DNA of 47,500 nucleotides, from contig WPIO01000398.1 of assembly GCA_009760855.2 (NCBI GenBank), positions 1 through 47,500 of the forward strand. Reading direction: 5' to 3'. Positions 10,523 to 41,246 of this stretch are shown piece by piece. Made by a program: the position numbers and the translations under genes. Position 1 is the stretch's first letter; each line of letters opens with the position of its first letter. The stretch comes from Cristatella mucedo. Its lineage: Eukaryota > Bryozoa > Phylactolaemata > Cristatellidae. Under the pieces are notes generated by a model, which saw only the letters and a program-made list of their open reading frames with translations, was not told the origin of the DNA and made no database searches.

Positions 10523-11984
10523 TTCAGATGCTGAGCAGCCGCAATTGTAAGGGGTTCATAGCAATCGTGCATTTTGGTAGTCTGGTAAAGAATCTGTCGA
10601 ACACATGCGACACAGCAGAACAAACATGATGAGTAGGGTCCAAGGAAGCATGGATAATTAATCCAACTATGACAAAAGAAACACGTGCCACTCTAAGAGG
10701 TTAATACACCCCAAATGCATTGGCAAGCATTTACAAGAGGTAAGGCATGCCGAGTCTTGGCAATTCGAGAGGTACACCCACGGGACACAGGTAGTTCCTA
10801 CACTACAGCGCCGCAGCTTGCAGCTGGCAACCCGCTCCGCTACAGCTGATCAATATGACCGTTAGCTAGCTAAAATTTGAACCAGCAGATCTCCTGCCGG
10901 TCGGTCAAGCTCGCTTGGACACCCGTGCTTGGACACCCGAAGCTCGAGCAGAGAGGGGGCGAGAGGCTGTGGCGAGGGGCAGAGCACCAAGACATCATAC
11001 GACCACTTGCTGCTGCTGGAAGGCGACCGACACGGCAATATACGGGAGCCTATAGGGGTGATGAGAAACTATCAGGCCAGCCGTGATCACAAGGACATCA
11101 CGAACCGACCACACCAGTGCAGTCGAGCACTGGCTGCAACTGCAGCCGTGTGACTGAAACCTAAGGAGACATTGCAGATTAAAACCACAAGCCACTACTA
11201 ACTCAGCAGGTGCTGCTCGGCGTGCAAGTACCATGCATTACATCTTAGCAACAGTCACTACTGATCTTGCTGACAAACAAGACTGGCTGGAAAACCAATA
11301 GTGTGGGTGCAAGGCAATGACTACTCGACATGCTACTATGTCGGTTGGCTTGAATGCACAAAAAGATGCCAAACACATACGGTAGACGGGGAGGATAATG
11401 CGGATGCAATCAACGTGTGTCGTTGAGTTTAGTACAGACCGAAGCAAACGAGTCACCAGGATACGCCAGCCGCCCAAGCTGGGACTGCGGCTACCTTGGA
11501 TGGTCGTAGCAGTGCAGTCAGGAAGGAGAACATTCAGCCGCAAGAGCGAGTCAGAATAGTCTTGGCTCTAGGATACGACCATGACAGTAAAATCTTGACG
11601 GGGTTGGGGGGTGGCAAACCGAAAGTATCACGTCGATCCACCAGTACGGTGCTAACAAAAACCGTTAGGCCCGCGGAGTGATGAGACAGCCCAATGGACC
11701 TCAGCAGCTGATCCCTAGCGTAGTTTCGAGTTTTATAACACCTCGGGTACACATTTATGTGCTCTATTAGTTCATGAACACTACACATACACACCTGTGC
11801 ATAAATGTATACATGCATATTTATACGACGACGGAAGCAAACAGGAACGGCACACCCCCTTACAAAAATCGTGCAGGCTTGGGAGGTGCAAGCTAATCTG
11901 AAACGTGGGGATGTACTCAAAGCTAAGGATTTGAATAATTCTTACTATGAACTTTCACGCGCTTAAAAGGCCCGAAAGCACGCA
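10523..11984. other. Unassigned, no gene seen
   Basis: There are only short overlapping open frames on both strands. No motif, TIR or tail was recognised. Confidence 0.4.
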
Positions 11985-12335
11985 ATGCACACACGTGCGG
12001 CACAAGCGTTACGTTGCAGTAACGGAAATGCCCCTACCGTCACGAAAGAGCAGGATCCAGAAAATCTTCAGGGTGAGCAGTCAGAAAACGGACAAGCGAG
12101 CGGTCAGCACTCTACAGACTCAGCTAACTTGACCTGCACGGCAAGCACGACCGCACCGCCGTCGCACCGTTGGCGCGCAAGACCGGCCCAAATCGACCTT
12201 GATCTTGATGATGACGCGAGCTTCACTATAGAGTTATCCTCCCACGCTCCGCCGTCTACTTGTCGCGCGTCCGTAGGTTGGCGTGAATGGTCTTGTTATG
12301 AAAGGCAAGACAATTTCCAAATTATTAATGTTTAA
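11985..12335 (+). CDS. Doubtful small ORF or terminal exon (116 codons)
   Basis: This is an open frame with hydrophilic Ser/Thr/Gln-rich sequence and an acidic patch (QIDLDLDDDASF). Its TAA stop overlaps an AATAAA polyadenylation hexamer at 12334-12339. The ATG context is unremarkable, and a possible acceptor (GTTACGTTGCAG) lies just inside the frame, so it could be the last exon of a gene whose other exons I cannot see. No family is recognised. The frame is short enough to be chance. Confidence 0.25.
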   Translation: MHTRAAQALRCSNGNAPTVTKEQDPENLQGEQSENGQASGQHSTDSANLTCTASTTAPPSHRWRARPAQIDLDLDDDASFTIELSSHAPPSTCRASVGWREWSCYERQDNFQIINV

Positions 12336-12339
12336 TAAA

Positions 12340-14558
12340 TCGTGTGAAAATAATTGGTTCACTATCTAGAAGAATTCAACTGCAGGGCCTCTTCTTTTCT
12401 GCTATTCAGCTCAGACGACGGCCATATTTGAGATGCCGCCTCCTCCATGGACTTCTTAAGATTTGCCGTCAGCCCCGTCTTCCGGCAAAAGTGCCGCCGT
12501 AATTACCACTGGATATCATTCGCTGTGTTCCACTGGGGACATGCAGGTGGAGCTCTTTCTTGCGGACAGCCTGACCTGTGAAGCCTTAATTTTATGGTTT
12601 AATTATACGCCATAACATGAGGCTTCAATAAGTATCTGCATGAGCATGTACCGACGTACCGAGAAGTATTTTGTGGCTTTAACCAATCGCGCATAACCCA
12701 TCGGCCATGTCAGACCTTAAGAATACAAACGCTATTACAAGTAGGCAAGTGCTTCCCCCATGCTAATCCCGGAGATACGTGCCTGCGCTTGTGCTGAAGG
12801 AGCTATGCTGGCAAATGGCTGACCGTATTTTGGCCTTGCGGAGCTCAACACAGCATGAACGCGTTGAAGGCGTGACCCGGGGGCAGTGGATTCGGCGAAG
12901 ACTTGTAGGCTTCCCTTCACGTCTCGCTATCCCGCCACCGCCGCTCGAGGTTCAAAGTGCCGACCTACACGTAATCGGGCATCGTTGCTCTTTTGAAGAA
13001 GAATGCGAGCGATTGCAGTTTAGCCAAACGGAGAACGATATCGCCCACTAATTCAACGCAAGCACGTGTAATATGGAAATTGTTATTAGTTCAGCTGTTC
13101 TTCGAACGGGGAGCACTTGAGTCTATCCGCCGTACGTCGTTTGCCGTACGCTCAGTCTACACTCACTACAGTCGCTGGACGCCAGGAATCCGCAAGAACC
13201 TTCGCCGTCGCGATAAAACGCAGCTGAGCTAGCTGAGCCGCAGGAAGCAGCTGATCAGGAGCGACGTCTGGTGAGTATTCTCGCAGCCGTATAATACTTG
13301 CGCCAGTATCGCCTTACGAGTGGGAGCTCAACCGGAAGCATTTTCAATAAGTGGCGACCAGCCGATGCGATGTAAAAGTGACTACGCTCAGATAGACGCG
13401 AGGGTGCTGTGAAACTGGTTGCTCCATCGCTTACCAAGGTTTCCGAGCCTGTTGGCCGAGGCTAGCTCAAAAATTACTTATAATTTCAGTTGCTTAATTG
13501 ACTCTCTTATTTCGTCTCGGGCGGGTGGTGGTCGGGAATGCTCGAAAAGAAACGACTTCGGATGAAGCGGCCGGCTGCTTGGTAAGATCCGCAAACGTTG
13601 AACGATTCCTAATTTCTGAATATTGCCTTCGTAAGCAGAAACTTCTTTCAGAAGCACAGCACGCAACAGCCAGCTCGACAGTTCGTTTCAAAGTGTGTCA
13701 GATCAGATGCTATCATCGGCGTTATGCGACCAAAGTAAGACAGCATTTCTTTACTGAACCATCTTGACCGTGTGACTGTAAACACTCTGGGCATTTGCAG
13801 ACGACATGAAGGGTCAGGGCTGGCAGCCTACTCCGAAGAAGCTTGGAATCGAACTGTACCAAACATGCTGCTTTACAAAAGTTCGGCTAGCTTCGACCAG
13901 GACGTCGAAGATATGCCTAAAAAGCATCTCGCCGGCCTTGATTGCCAGAAGGATCCTAAGCTGCCACCTAACAGCCTACAGCCGTGAATTTATTTGATCA
14001 GGTCCTTAGGGCCGTAGGGCAAACTTTTTTGGATGTACGTACGCAAAAAGCCAGCCTCGTAGCCACCACCGTGCATCGGTACATGTCTTAGAGACCCTTC
14101 AACATTCATCGGGCTAATAAGTTGTGTGTCCCCTCCCCCTTTGATGGCTATCAATTGATTAGGCAAGAGCTGCTAAGGCATTACCTTTGAAGAACTATGT
14201 CAGCTTTTTTCTATAAAGCCCCAGATAGGCAGAAGTTTACTAGAAAAGCGAAGACGACAATGGAGTAAACTAAGTAACTAGTAATAACTCTCTTGGATTT
14301 CTCGCTAAGAGAAATTAATCTCTGTAAAGGCGTTTTACAAATGGCAGCAACAGAAGTATTAACCAAAAGTTACTGACAAGCAAGGTATCCTGCTTAGGAA
14401 AGCATGCACAAGCAAACACCTATCATGCTAAGACGTGCATGGAAAAGCACAAAGAAGGCTCGTGGCTAGGAAGTAGTACCTCAGGTTAACAACACTCACT
14501 CAATCGTGCACAGGAAACAAGGCACTGTGGGAAGGCAGAGGGTAGCAACAGCGTTGGT
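12340..14558. other. Unassigned, no gene seen
   Basis: Several open frames of 60-90 codons occur (for example plus 12779-13051, 13498-13767, 13772-13987) without recognisable domains. Near 14300-14340 a weak copy of the LINE-type tail can be read (TTAATCTCTGTAAAGGCG, TTTTACAAATGGC). Confidence 0.4.
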
Positions 14559-14830
14559 TTAGGTCATTGAAGGTACAGTCTTCGAGAGAATTGAAGTTAG
14601 TGAGGGGCGCAAATAATCGACCAGAGCCACACGACCGGAGTAGGGAGTGCGACGTGAGGTCTGAAGTGATAATTTAATCAGACAGGTAAGCCTGAGCAGA
14701 AGAATGGAGGGACCTACAGGTGACTGGCGGGATCTTGAAGTCGATGGGCTGCTTGATATGCAGCCAGTGCAGACTGGTGAGCTGTGGTGAAACCCAGACA
14801 CATTAAATAGTTTCCAGATGCAGATTATTG
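14559..14830 (-). mobile_element. LINE C-terminal ORF2 fragment
   Basis: On the minus strand, different frames read SPVCTGC and SLHWLHIKQPIDFK-like sequence, then SLHSSAQAYLSDLI. This is the LHWLPIKxRIDFK...YLSDLL signature of L2/CR1 LINE C-termini. It is heavily decayed. Confidence 0.6.
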
Positions 14831-15413
14831 ATCAATAGTTTCGGAGATTGTGGATAAACCGCAAGCATTTGTCGACGGATTCACAACTACTAGCAACGCT
14901 TTTTTTCGCCGTGAAAACCCAGCATGCATGTTTGTAGCAATCCAGCTAAAAATGCTTAAGCCAGCGCGCACAAATGACCGTTATAAAGGATCACGCCGAG
15001 TACCTAGAGCCACTAGTAGTAAGTTACGACGGGCAGCTTGAAGACCACGATTGAGTAGCTTATTTACCCGGATGTCTGAATGTTGAATTAATACGAAGCT
15101 CTTAACTAGCTTTGCTGCTGCACAGCCGACAGAGCTTTGAAAAGGCACAGTGGCCACCAGAATAGCGAACTGTCAATCAAACCTCCTCGACCTACCGTCC
15201 GGGTCTCATTTGCAGATGCAGACCCGACTGAAAGATTCACTACCCGTACACGCTTTGAAGATCGTGCTCGTAATCTCAGTTTTGAGTGAACAAATGCTTT
15301 CCCACCAGTAGTGAGAATTGTGTAATAAATATGCAAGCTAATAGTAGTTTCAAAACTCTCTTGTGAGGTTTTGAAGTTAATAGTGCTTGGAGGCTTTCAG
15401 GAACTTGAAAGTA

Positions 15414-16471
15414 CAGTCGGCCCCCACTTACGACGGTTCGACTTATAAAAATTCGAAGAAACAATATCGGCCACGCAAAGACAATCGAAAATCAAAATTT
15501 GTTCAAGAAAGCTTTCAAAATACGCCGCAGACAGTAGGGGGAAACGATGTCTGACAGCTATGCATTGTGGTTACTGAGGGCTCACTTTTGCTTGCACGAC
15601 TTGCTAGAGGCTATGAACAGCGTGTGAAGAAAATGTTGCGTGCAGATGTGAATGACTTTTAAGGATTTCGACAAAGACCTAAAGGGAAAGAAATTGGACA
15701 GAAAATTGTGAGTCTGAGTAAATAGCTCGAATTTGATGTTAACACAGACGACATTGTCAAGCTCGTTTACAAAGAAGGTGGTGAGATAACTAATGAAGAA
15801 TTGATAGAATTAGAAACTGAAAAAGAGAAAGACAAAACGAGCAATGACGAATCTGAGGTAGTGTCAAGAAGATTTAACATAAAGGAAATGGCAGAGGCAT
15901 TTCTTCTCTATCGCTCATGGAATGCTGTTGCTAGACAAAAAATGTCTGCAGCTTCGAACGATACCTTAAAGTTGAAAGAAAAGTTGATGATTCTCTTGCC
16001 TGTTATTGTGAAAAAATCTTCCAAGAAAGGAAAAACCAGTCAAAGCTCAATTCTTCTTTGGTCAAAATAGAAACGAGTGAGCCCTAAAAATCCACTAGCA
16101 AAGTAGTTTATTTACCTCAGCCATCTACCTGTTACGAGGGTTTAGAGGAAGAGAGAGTTAATGATCCTCCAGCAAGATTATCCAACTCCGTCTCACCCTC
16201 CACCCAATTGTAACAAATGTACAGTACTCCAACTACCAGCTTCTGTATGCCCAAAATGCTCCACATTGTGGTATGTAAATGTAATCTTATTTACTTGTTA
16301 TTATATATTTCTTATTTTAAGTATTCGCAAACAATTCAATTAGTATACGTTTCAATGTCTCCGTCAGAAAGTATTATAGTAGAACGTATCTTATACCATT
16401 CTTGACTTATGAAAATTTGACTTACGACAGGTTGTCCGGTCCATTTCTATTTCGTAAGTCGGGGCTGACTG
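15414..16471 (+). mobile_element. Tigger-like (Tc1/mariner) element, internally deleted
   Basis: The left end CAGTCGGCCCCCACTTACGA and the reverse complement of the right end, CAGTCAGCCCCGACTTACGA, agree at 18 of 20 bases. Both are flanked by TA (15412-15413 and 16472-16473), the expected target duplication. Weaker inverted similarity continues inward. The 1058-bp interior keeps only the C-terminal end of a Tigger-type transposase. Full elements are usually well over 2 kb, so the DDE catalytic region is missing and this copy is non-autonomous. Confidence 0.85.
15755..16070 (+). pseudogene. Tigger/pogo transposase C-terminal remnant
   Basis: In frame, VKLVYKEGGEITNEELIELE is followed by a charged stretch (ETEKEKDKTSN) and FNIKEMAEAFLLYRSWNAVA. 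This is the layout of the tail of Tigger transposases (LTNEELIELEE..., then FTxKxLAEAFxLIExxL). The frame closes at 16070. The helix-turn-helix and DDE domains are absent, so it cannot catalyse transposition. Confidence 0.75.
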
Positions 16472-16504
16472 TATTTAAAATTTTCGCCCAACGGGCTTAA
16501 CTTG

Positions 16505-16645
16505 TATTACTACTTGGTTTGGTCCCGTGTTTAAGGTGCTCGCCCCGACCAAGGTCTGGCTGAAGTCGTGGCCTCGAGCCCCGAGGCATATGTGAAGCGC
16601 CTGAATAGAGATTAAGTTCTCTTGGGGAACTATACTAATGAATTT
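16505..16645 (+). mobile_element. SINE family B: tRNA-like head with LINE tail
   Basis: A tRNA-like head (TTTAAGGTGCTCGCC..., B-box-like GTGGCCTCGAGCCCC) is joined through GAGGCATATGTGAAG to the LINE-type tail (CGCCTGAATAGAGATTAAG...ACTATACTAATGAA). The same architecture occurs on the minus strand at 38735-38885. Confidence 0.65.
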
Positions 16646-16874
16646 TATATACTACTTCCGGGCTGGCCAATCGCAGCGGAGTCGGATGAATCAAGCCCGG
16701 TAGCCATTTCTGTTTTGGTCGACCCGAGTGCACGCAGCTTGGTCGGTCGCGGTTGATGAGGGAGCAAATGCGCCTTGAGCATCAAATTCGCAGCCTGCAG
16801 CTGCAATACTTATTCGCGAACGCATGATGCAGGAAATTTCTTACTGACTGGCCGAAGAAGGCCCCCTGGTAGGT

Positions 16875-17062
16875 GAGAGCTGTGATGGCACACTAGGTAA
16901 GGCGGGTGCTTTTCACGACCTCGGTCCCGGGGGGGGGGTTCGAATTCTGCTGTGGGTGAGTCTTTATCGCTGCTGCAAGCGATGGTAATAGCCGTAAAGG
17001 CTCTTCCATTGCTGTATAAAAGAGGCAGCTAGCTAAATTAGCTAGTATTTATTTATTTAGGT
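16875..17062 (+). mobile_element. tRNA-headed SINE, family A
   Basis: The head is AGCTGTGATGGCACACTAGG with a B-box-like GGGGTTCGAATTCTGC. The body is GTCTTTATCGCTGCTGCAAG and TAGCCGTAAAGGCTCTTCC. It ends in a TTAGCTAGTATTTATTTA tail. This is one of the better-preserved family A copies. Confidence 0.75.
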
Positions 17063-17069
17063 ATTGACT

Positions 17070-18630
17070 AATAATCTGGCAATCTTGTCGGCATCGACGG
17101 ACTTCAGCGGCTCGTTCTAGAGGCAGAGGAAGCAGGCTCCATCGTGGGCCGGCGCTTCCGTCACCGAAGAGGGCGGCTTTTTGGCGGCCCTCGTCGGCGT
17201 GTGCCAAGTGTCGGCTCCCTTGCGCCTGCCTGCATTTCAGCAGCACCCTACAGTTGGCAGGTGCTGTCTGTCTCAATGAGCTGCTGCAGGGTCTCGGCTA
17301 CTCCAGTGCTGATATTGAGAAGGCATGCCTTCTCCCTTACGATAGACTCAACACTGTACCGCACCTCTGTCCTCGCCCCCCCCCCAGGCAGAAGCTGGAC
17401 GGCCTGCGGACGTGCCTACTGCCTGGGTGGCCAATCTACGTCGGGCCAGGATGGTAGCTGCGACATTGCTGCAGCACAAGGAGAAGCTGGTGGTGGTGCA
17501 CCGCTGCAGGGAAGAATGCTTCCTCCCTCATTGCCTGGCTGCCCGTTTCCCGTTCGCTGTGGGGACTATAGTTGAACGAGACTTATTGGAGCTCAGATGC
17601 AACTCGTGCATCGACCGAATTGCGCTACATTGGGGGCGCTCACTCGTACGCCTATGATGGCCGAGCAACGCTCGCACTTTCTCGGCCAATGATGCGATTT
17701 GGGGTGTGACGTTGTCCCAGTGGACACGGTAATGACTCGGTAAGGAGCCTAAGAAGAAAGCTGCGTTGCAGCTTTGCCGTCGTTGACAATGAATGTCTCT
17801 TCCACCGACCAGGACGGTGCGAAAATAAGCTCAATCTTCTCCCCCCAAAGAAGACTCGCTTGCTCAGCAAGGTCAAGGTTGGCATCTGGAGAGGTCTGGG
17901 CCTCTCAGTGTGATCGATCACTGGGGAAGGTGTCACTGTGCCTTCGCACCGACCTTTTTGGCACCAGCAGCCCGTTCTTCCGCCTCGGCGCCAATTTCAA
18001 AGCCGGTCCATCGCATGCCATTGAGCTTGCCGCCCTGCGAATTCGCTATGCCGTCACTCTGATTCGACTCCGTAAGCCGCCGCAGCCGCCTCTTCCCCAC
18101 CCTCCAGAGCGCGAGTAAACTCAGCCGCACTCGATCTGCCACTGCCGTCCGGTGAAAGCCAGGGTCAGACATAAACTTGTCCTGAACAGTTCCGTTGAGG
18201 CCCTGCTGGGTAACACGCGACAGCTGGCGATCATTGGCGGGTCCCTTGAGTGCAGCAGCCGGTTGCGTAGCCGACCGCAGACCTCATTGTCGACGACGAG
18301 ACCGCAGCCACCATCGTCGCAGACGTTGTTGCCATTCTGCTTGACAAAAATGGGAATGCCGTTGAGACTGAAGGCTGCAGACTGAAAGATCTCCAAGCGC
18401 AAGGGCATCGCGAACGACGAACCGAGGGGAAGAGCAGCAGCGGCGATGCCTTTCGCTATAGGCGCCCTTCGGTCCTTGCAGCCAGCGAACGAGAGCTGCC
18501 TCGACGCTCTTTACGTGCCGCAGAGCCACCAGACGCTCTTCAGAAAGCTCTGCGTACAGCGATGCCACTTTGGGCAGTTTAGGACGGTTTGGAAGGATTG
18601 GCTCTGTACCCGACAAATACTGATTTACAG
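17070..18630. other. GC-rich coding-like block, unassigned
   Basis: The base composition is clearly more GC-rich than its neighbours, and medium-length open frames occur on both strands (plus 17144-17575; minus 17933-18172 and 18121-18408). Stretches such as AWVANLRRARMVAATLLQH (plus, 17412 on) and VDNEVCGRLRNRLLHSRD (minus, about 18250-18300) look protein-like. No single frame is sustained. It may be a decayed retroelement ORF or a pseudogene. I could not assign it to any family. Confidence 0.35.
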
Positions 18631-18839
18631 TTCTCCAGCCTTCTGCAGGCTACGTGACAAAACTAGGGAGGTAAGAAAGTAGAGATAATAATATCAGCCA
18701 ACGAAACATTTAAATAGCATCCTAACAGAACCGATCTATAACCGGGATCTCACAAGATGCCAGTCTAAGGCTGTTTCATCTTAAATCAACGCCTAAACGA
18801 ATAGCTGCCGGCAAACAAGGGCCAATAACGTACAAGCGC

Positions 18840-19345
18840 TCTCGATTGTGGTCACATTACAACAGTATCGCTCACTTTCAAGCGTGCAGCTCCCTGGAGC
18901 TCCTCAGAATGGAGATGGGTGTCGCCCACGTGACCGAGAACCCGAGACTCGCTTTGCGGCCCCTCATTTCTCCGCGCTTCCGGCGCGCCCATCTGAAATA
19001 CGTGCCTCTCCTCAAGCTTCCCGTCGGATAGCTTAAGCCTTCGACTAGCCTACTGCTCGCTGCGCCTCAGACCAACCTCAAATCCTTTGGGTGAGTGTGG
19101 GGGGCGGGGGGGGGCGACAACTCATTCAGCTCCTAAAGCGCGGGACTTGCAAGCGCGACTGCCATACCAAGACGACATTGCCTGACTGGTTGACATTTTT
19201 ATGGAAGCCAAAAACACGCCTGCTCTTCGCAGAATTCGCTCCGTCCGTGCCAACCGTCCTTCGCGTGCCGCCCACGCTTGCAGAAATAACGCACGCTACC
19301 ACAAATTGGTTGGCTCCCGGGTTCTCTATTGGCCCTCTATAGGTT
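18840..19345 (+). mobile_element. LINE 3' fragment (plus strand)
   Basis: The segment around 18950-19090 (GCGCGCCCATCTGAAATACG and the CAACCTCAAATCCTTTGGG end) is the reverse complement, with changes, of sequence at 29995-30110. The segment at 19190-19300 (TTTTTATGGAAGCCAAAAAC) likewise matches 29800-29915. Together they mark the same LINE subfamily in opposite orientation. No open frame is preserved. Confidence 0.6.
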
Positions 19346-19468
19346 GTTAATGTGCTGTAGAAAACTCGGAAACTCGGAACTACCTACACCCACAAACGCT
19401 GTAAGGCTTATGGAGTCACAGAAGGATATATATCCATATCTATGTATATACATGATTGTTAATGTTTG

Positions 19469-19469
<1 letters not shown>

Positions 19470-19557
<88 letters not shown>
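19470..19557 (+). repeat. (AT)n(GT)n compound microsatellite
   Basis: A short AT tract is followed by about 38 GT units. The long Cys/Val-rich and Thr/His-rich open frames through it are artefacts of the repeat. Confidence 0.95.
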
Positions 19558-19559
<2 letters not shown>

Positions 19560-19562
<3 letters not shown>

Positions 19563-20640
19563 CTCGCTAGTCCAAAACGAAACTTTTCCGCGCGAGCACC
19601 AGAATGGACGCACCCCCAACTGCGAGCGGACGTAGCGCCATGCAATTATAAGCCGGCGATTAGAATAGACGAACGAGCTGAATCTTTGTTCTTGCGCAGG
19701 CACTCGTGGTGCAGATGCCCGATTTGGAACAGCGAATTTCGCTGCATGTGCAACGTCCTTGAACCTGGACGAAAGTATCCTCACATACTAAATGAGTTAC
19801 AGACACCTCACCGAACCACCTTAGAGGGACATGTATGCTGCTTGCTGCACGGGAAAACAGCTGTCGTATCGTAGAAAGACAAGACACACTCCGGAAATAC
19901 AACCGGACCGTTTAAGCCGGGTTACAGTTTCGAAATTTTGCAGCCCACTAGCTTCCTAGTTTATGCTAATGTTGGTGCGAGTCAAATATGAAGCAATTTA
20001 TTGTTTTATATATATATATACACATTAAAATAAGGGTGTACTTACCTTTGAGAAAACATTTTGTTCACCCCCAAAAAGCTAATTATTGTGTCGCATAAGC
20101 GTTAATGTGACCTAAATTTGCTAAATTAGCACTGCCGAGACTACCAGATTATTACTACCATTTGTATTTCCTGAATTATAATGATAAGTAACCGGTTATT
20201 TCATAATCTATAATTAAGCGGTATAAAAGACCCGCGATGAAATGGTCAGCCAGTTTTCCTTTGAGCATCTAACTGTCAGTTGTGCTTTGGGATTCAAGTG
20301 TATTTTACGCCATGGCTGGTGATGGACGCCTGCATTCCTCCGTGGCTGTCAACTAACAGACTGCTCGACGGAACAGACACGCATTTGTCGTATTAAGTTA
20401 CGAGCGCTCCAAAATAAACTGCCGTGCTCAGTTACCGTCGCAATGCGTGCGTGCAGCCAGGCAGTGTCTGAGACTCGCTGGCTACGCGTCAGGTCTCAAT
20501 TCTCTGCCGCTATTTGTCCCACTTCGGCAAGGACTACCACCACTATTTACCCTTAGAGACCGATGGCGGTAGTAGCTTTCGCTCGGGAGTTTCTTGACTG
20601 TGAAAGTCACTTTCGAATTCTTTCGCCACATCTGCTCTCT
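19560..20640. other. Unassigned AT-rich stretch
   Basis: No gene was recognised. A TATA-like GTATAAAAGACC at 20221 lies about 90 bp upstream of an ATG that opens only a 14-codon frame. This could be the relic of a retroelement promoter but is not supported further. Confidence 0.3.
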
Positions 20641-20965
20641 TGCTGCCGTATCCGGCCTCATCCTTTCTAGCTGTCCTGAGCTGCTGCTTCCATGCTACTC
20701 ACTTCTTCGGCTTTCCTCCTGACTCAGCTACGCTTCTCAATTTCGCTTTGTTACATAACATGGTCAAGATGGTCTTTCGGCTACCGTATGCGTAGCGAAA
20801 GCCGCTTAGGCTTTTAGAGCTATCGATTGATTACTCTAACGCGTTGCACCGTCTTGGTCTATGTTGAGTTACAAATGAGATTTATATGCGAAGTAACTAG
20901 AAAAAGGTTTAATTCTCTGATGGCGCTGTACAAATTTCTGTATTGTGATTCTTATCATTACGAAC
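20641..20965 (+). mobile_element. LINE 3' fragment and tail
   Basis: The sequence at 20655-20820 (AGCTGTCCTGAGCTGCTGC..., CGAAAGCCGCTTAGGC) matches the LINE copy at 37215-37360. A diverged copy of the common tail follows at 20885-20945 (AACTAGAAAAAGG...GGCGCTGTACAAATTTC). Confidence 0.6.
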
Positions 20966-21167
20966 ACTTTATTGTGGCCTCATAGAGAAGCCCGGTAGAT
21001 TAAGCAGACGTCGATCGTTATTCTGTTTATATCATTTACTTTTTATTCACCTTACATTGGACAAGTACTTGCTGGTGCTGATTGAGTAGCGTGCAGCGCT
21101 CATGGCAAGATGAAGGCAATACAATAGAAAGAAGCCTAGCCGTTAAGAAGGGCCGCACCTTCTAAGG

Positions 21168-21356
21168 CAGTGGTTCTCAACCTCACGCTAATGCCGCGAC
21201 CCTTTAATACAGTTCCTCGTGTTGCGGCGACCCCCAACCATAAATTTGTTGTGTGCAAAATGTCGAAATTCGCGTTTTCAGACGGTCTTAGGCGACGCCC
21301 GTGAAAGGGTCATTCGACCGCCCAAGAGGTCGCGACCCACAGATTGAGAACCGCCG
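21168..21356. mobile_element. SPIN-like hAT element (short, non-autonomous)
   Basis: The left end is CAGTGGTTCTCAACCT, and the reverse complement of the right end is CGGCGGTTCTCAATCTGTGG, so the two ends form hAT-type inverted repeats. Internal segments TGCCGCGACCCTTTAATACA, GACCCCCAACCATAAA, GGTCTTAGGCGACG and GTGAAAGGGTCATTCGACC match, at both ends and in order, the SPIN (Space Invaders) family as I remember it. The middle is missing, as in SPIN MITEs. Flanks TTCTAAGG and TTTTGAGG agree at 6 of 8 positions (two transitions), consistent with an old 8-bp hAT target duplication. The element lies about 490 bp beyond the stop codon of the hillarin-like gene. The family name rests on memory and needs a database alignment. 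Confidence 0.8.
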
Positions 21357-21848
21357 TTTTGAGGGTATGGCTTAACCTAAATCTTGCCGACTCCAGCCAA
21401 TCATAGCGTTTGCCCCAATCAACCGACAGTGACGAACGCCAAGTTACAGAGCAAGATACGCCCCGCACACACCTCCATATAGGGCATGCCGTCTAGCAGG
21501 AGATGCTAAAGAACGGGCTGCTGAAAATGCCTTTGTATATAATCTTTACCAATTTATAGCTAAACGCTTAAAGAGACGAAAGCTGCTTGCCAAGTGGATT
21601 GAGAATTCACTGGAACTCGGAAAACTGGAACTCGCAGCACACGATTGAGGAGATACGCTCGCCGACAAAGCCTCTGCAGCGAACACGCAGAGCACTGAGT
21701 TACACAGCACGCGTCGCAGCGCAGCGCAGCGAGAGAGAAAGAGAGAATTCGCTGGAGTCCGTTTAGCTGCCATAGCGGTGGCTGCCTCGACCATGCGCTA
21801 AGCGCTTTGTTATTTCGAATGCCGCTACTGCTACTCAGAAGGCCGCTG

Positions 21849-41246
<19,398 letters not shown>

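Noticed and set aside
13790-13997. FADDMK-like residues suggesting a reverse transcriptase
   Set aside because: Only these six residues resemble the motif. Nothing before or after fits an RT domain.
19329-19874. A 181-codon frame with a long Cys-Val run
   Set aside because: It is a translation of the (GT)n microsatellite joined to unrelated flanks.
20221-20360. A TATA box with downstream ATG as a gene promoter
   Set aside because: The ATG opens only 14 codons, and no exon with family similarity follows.
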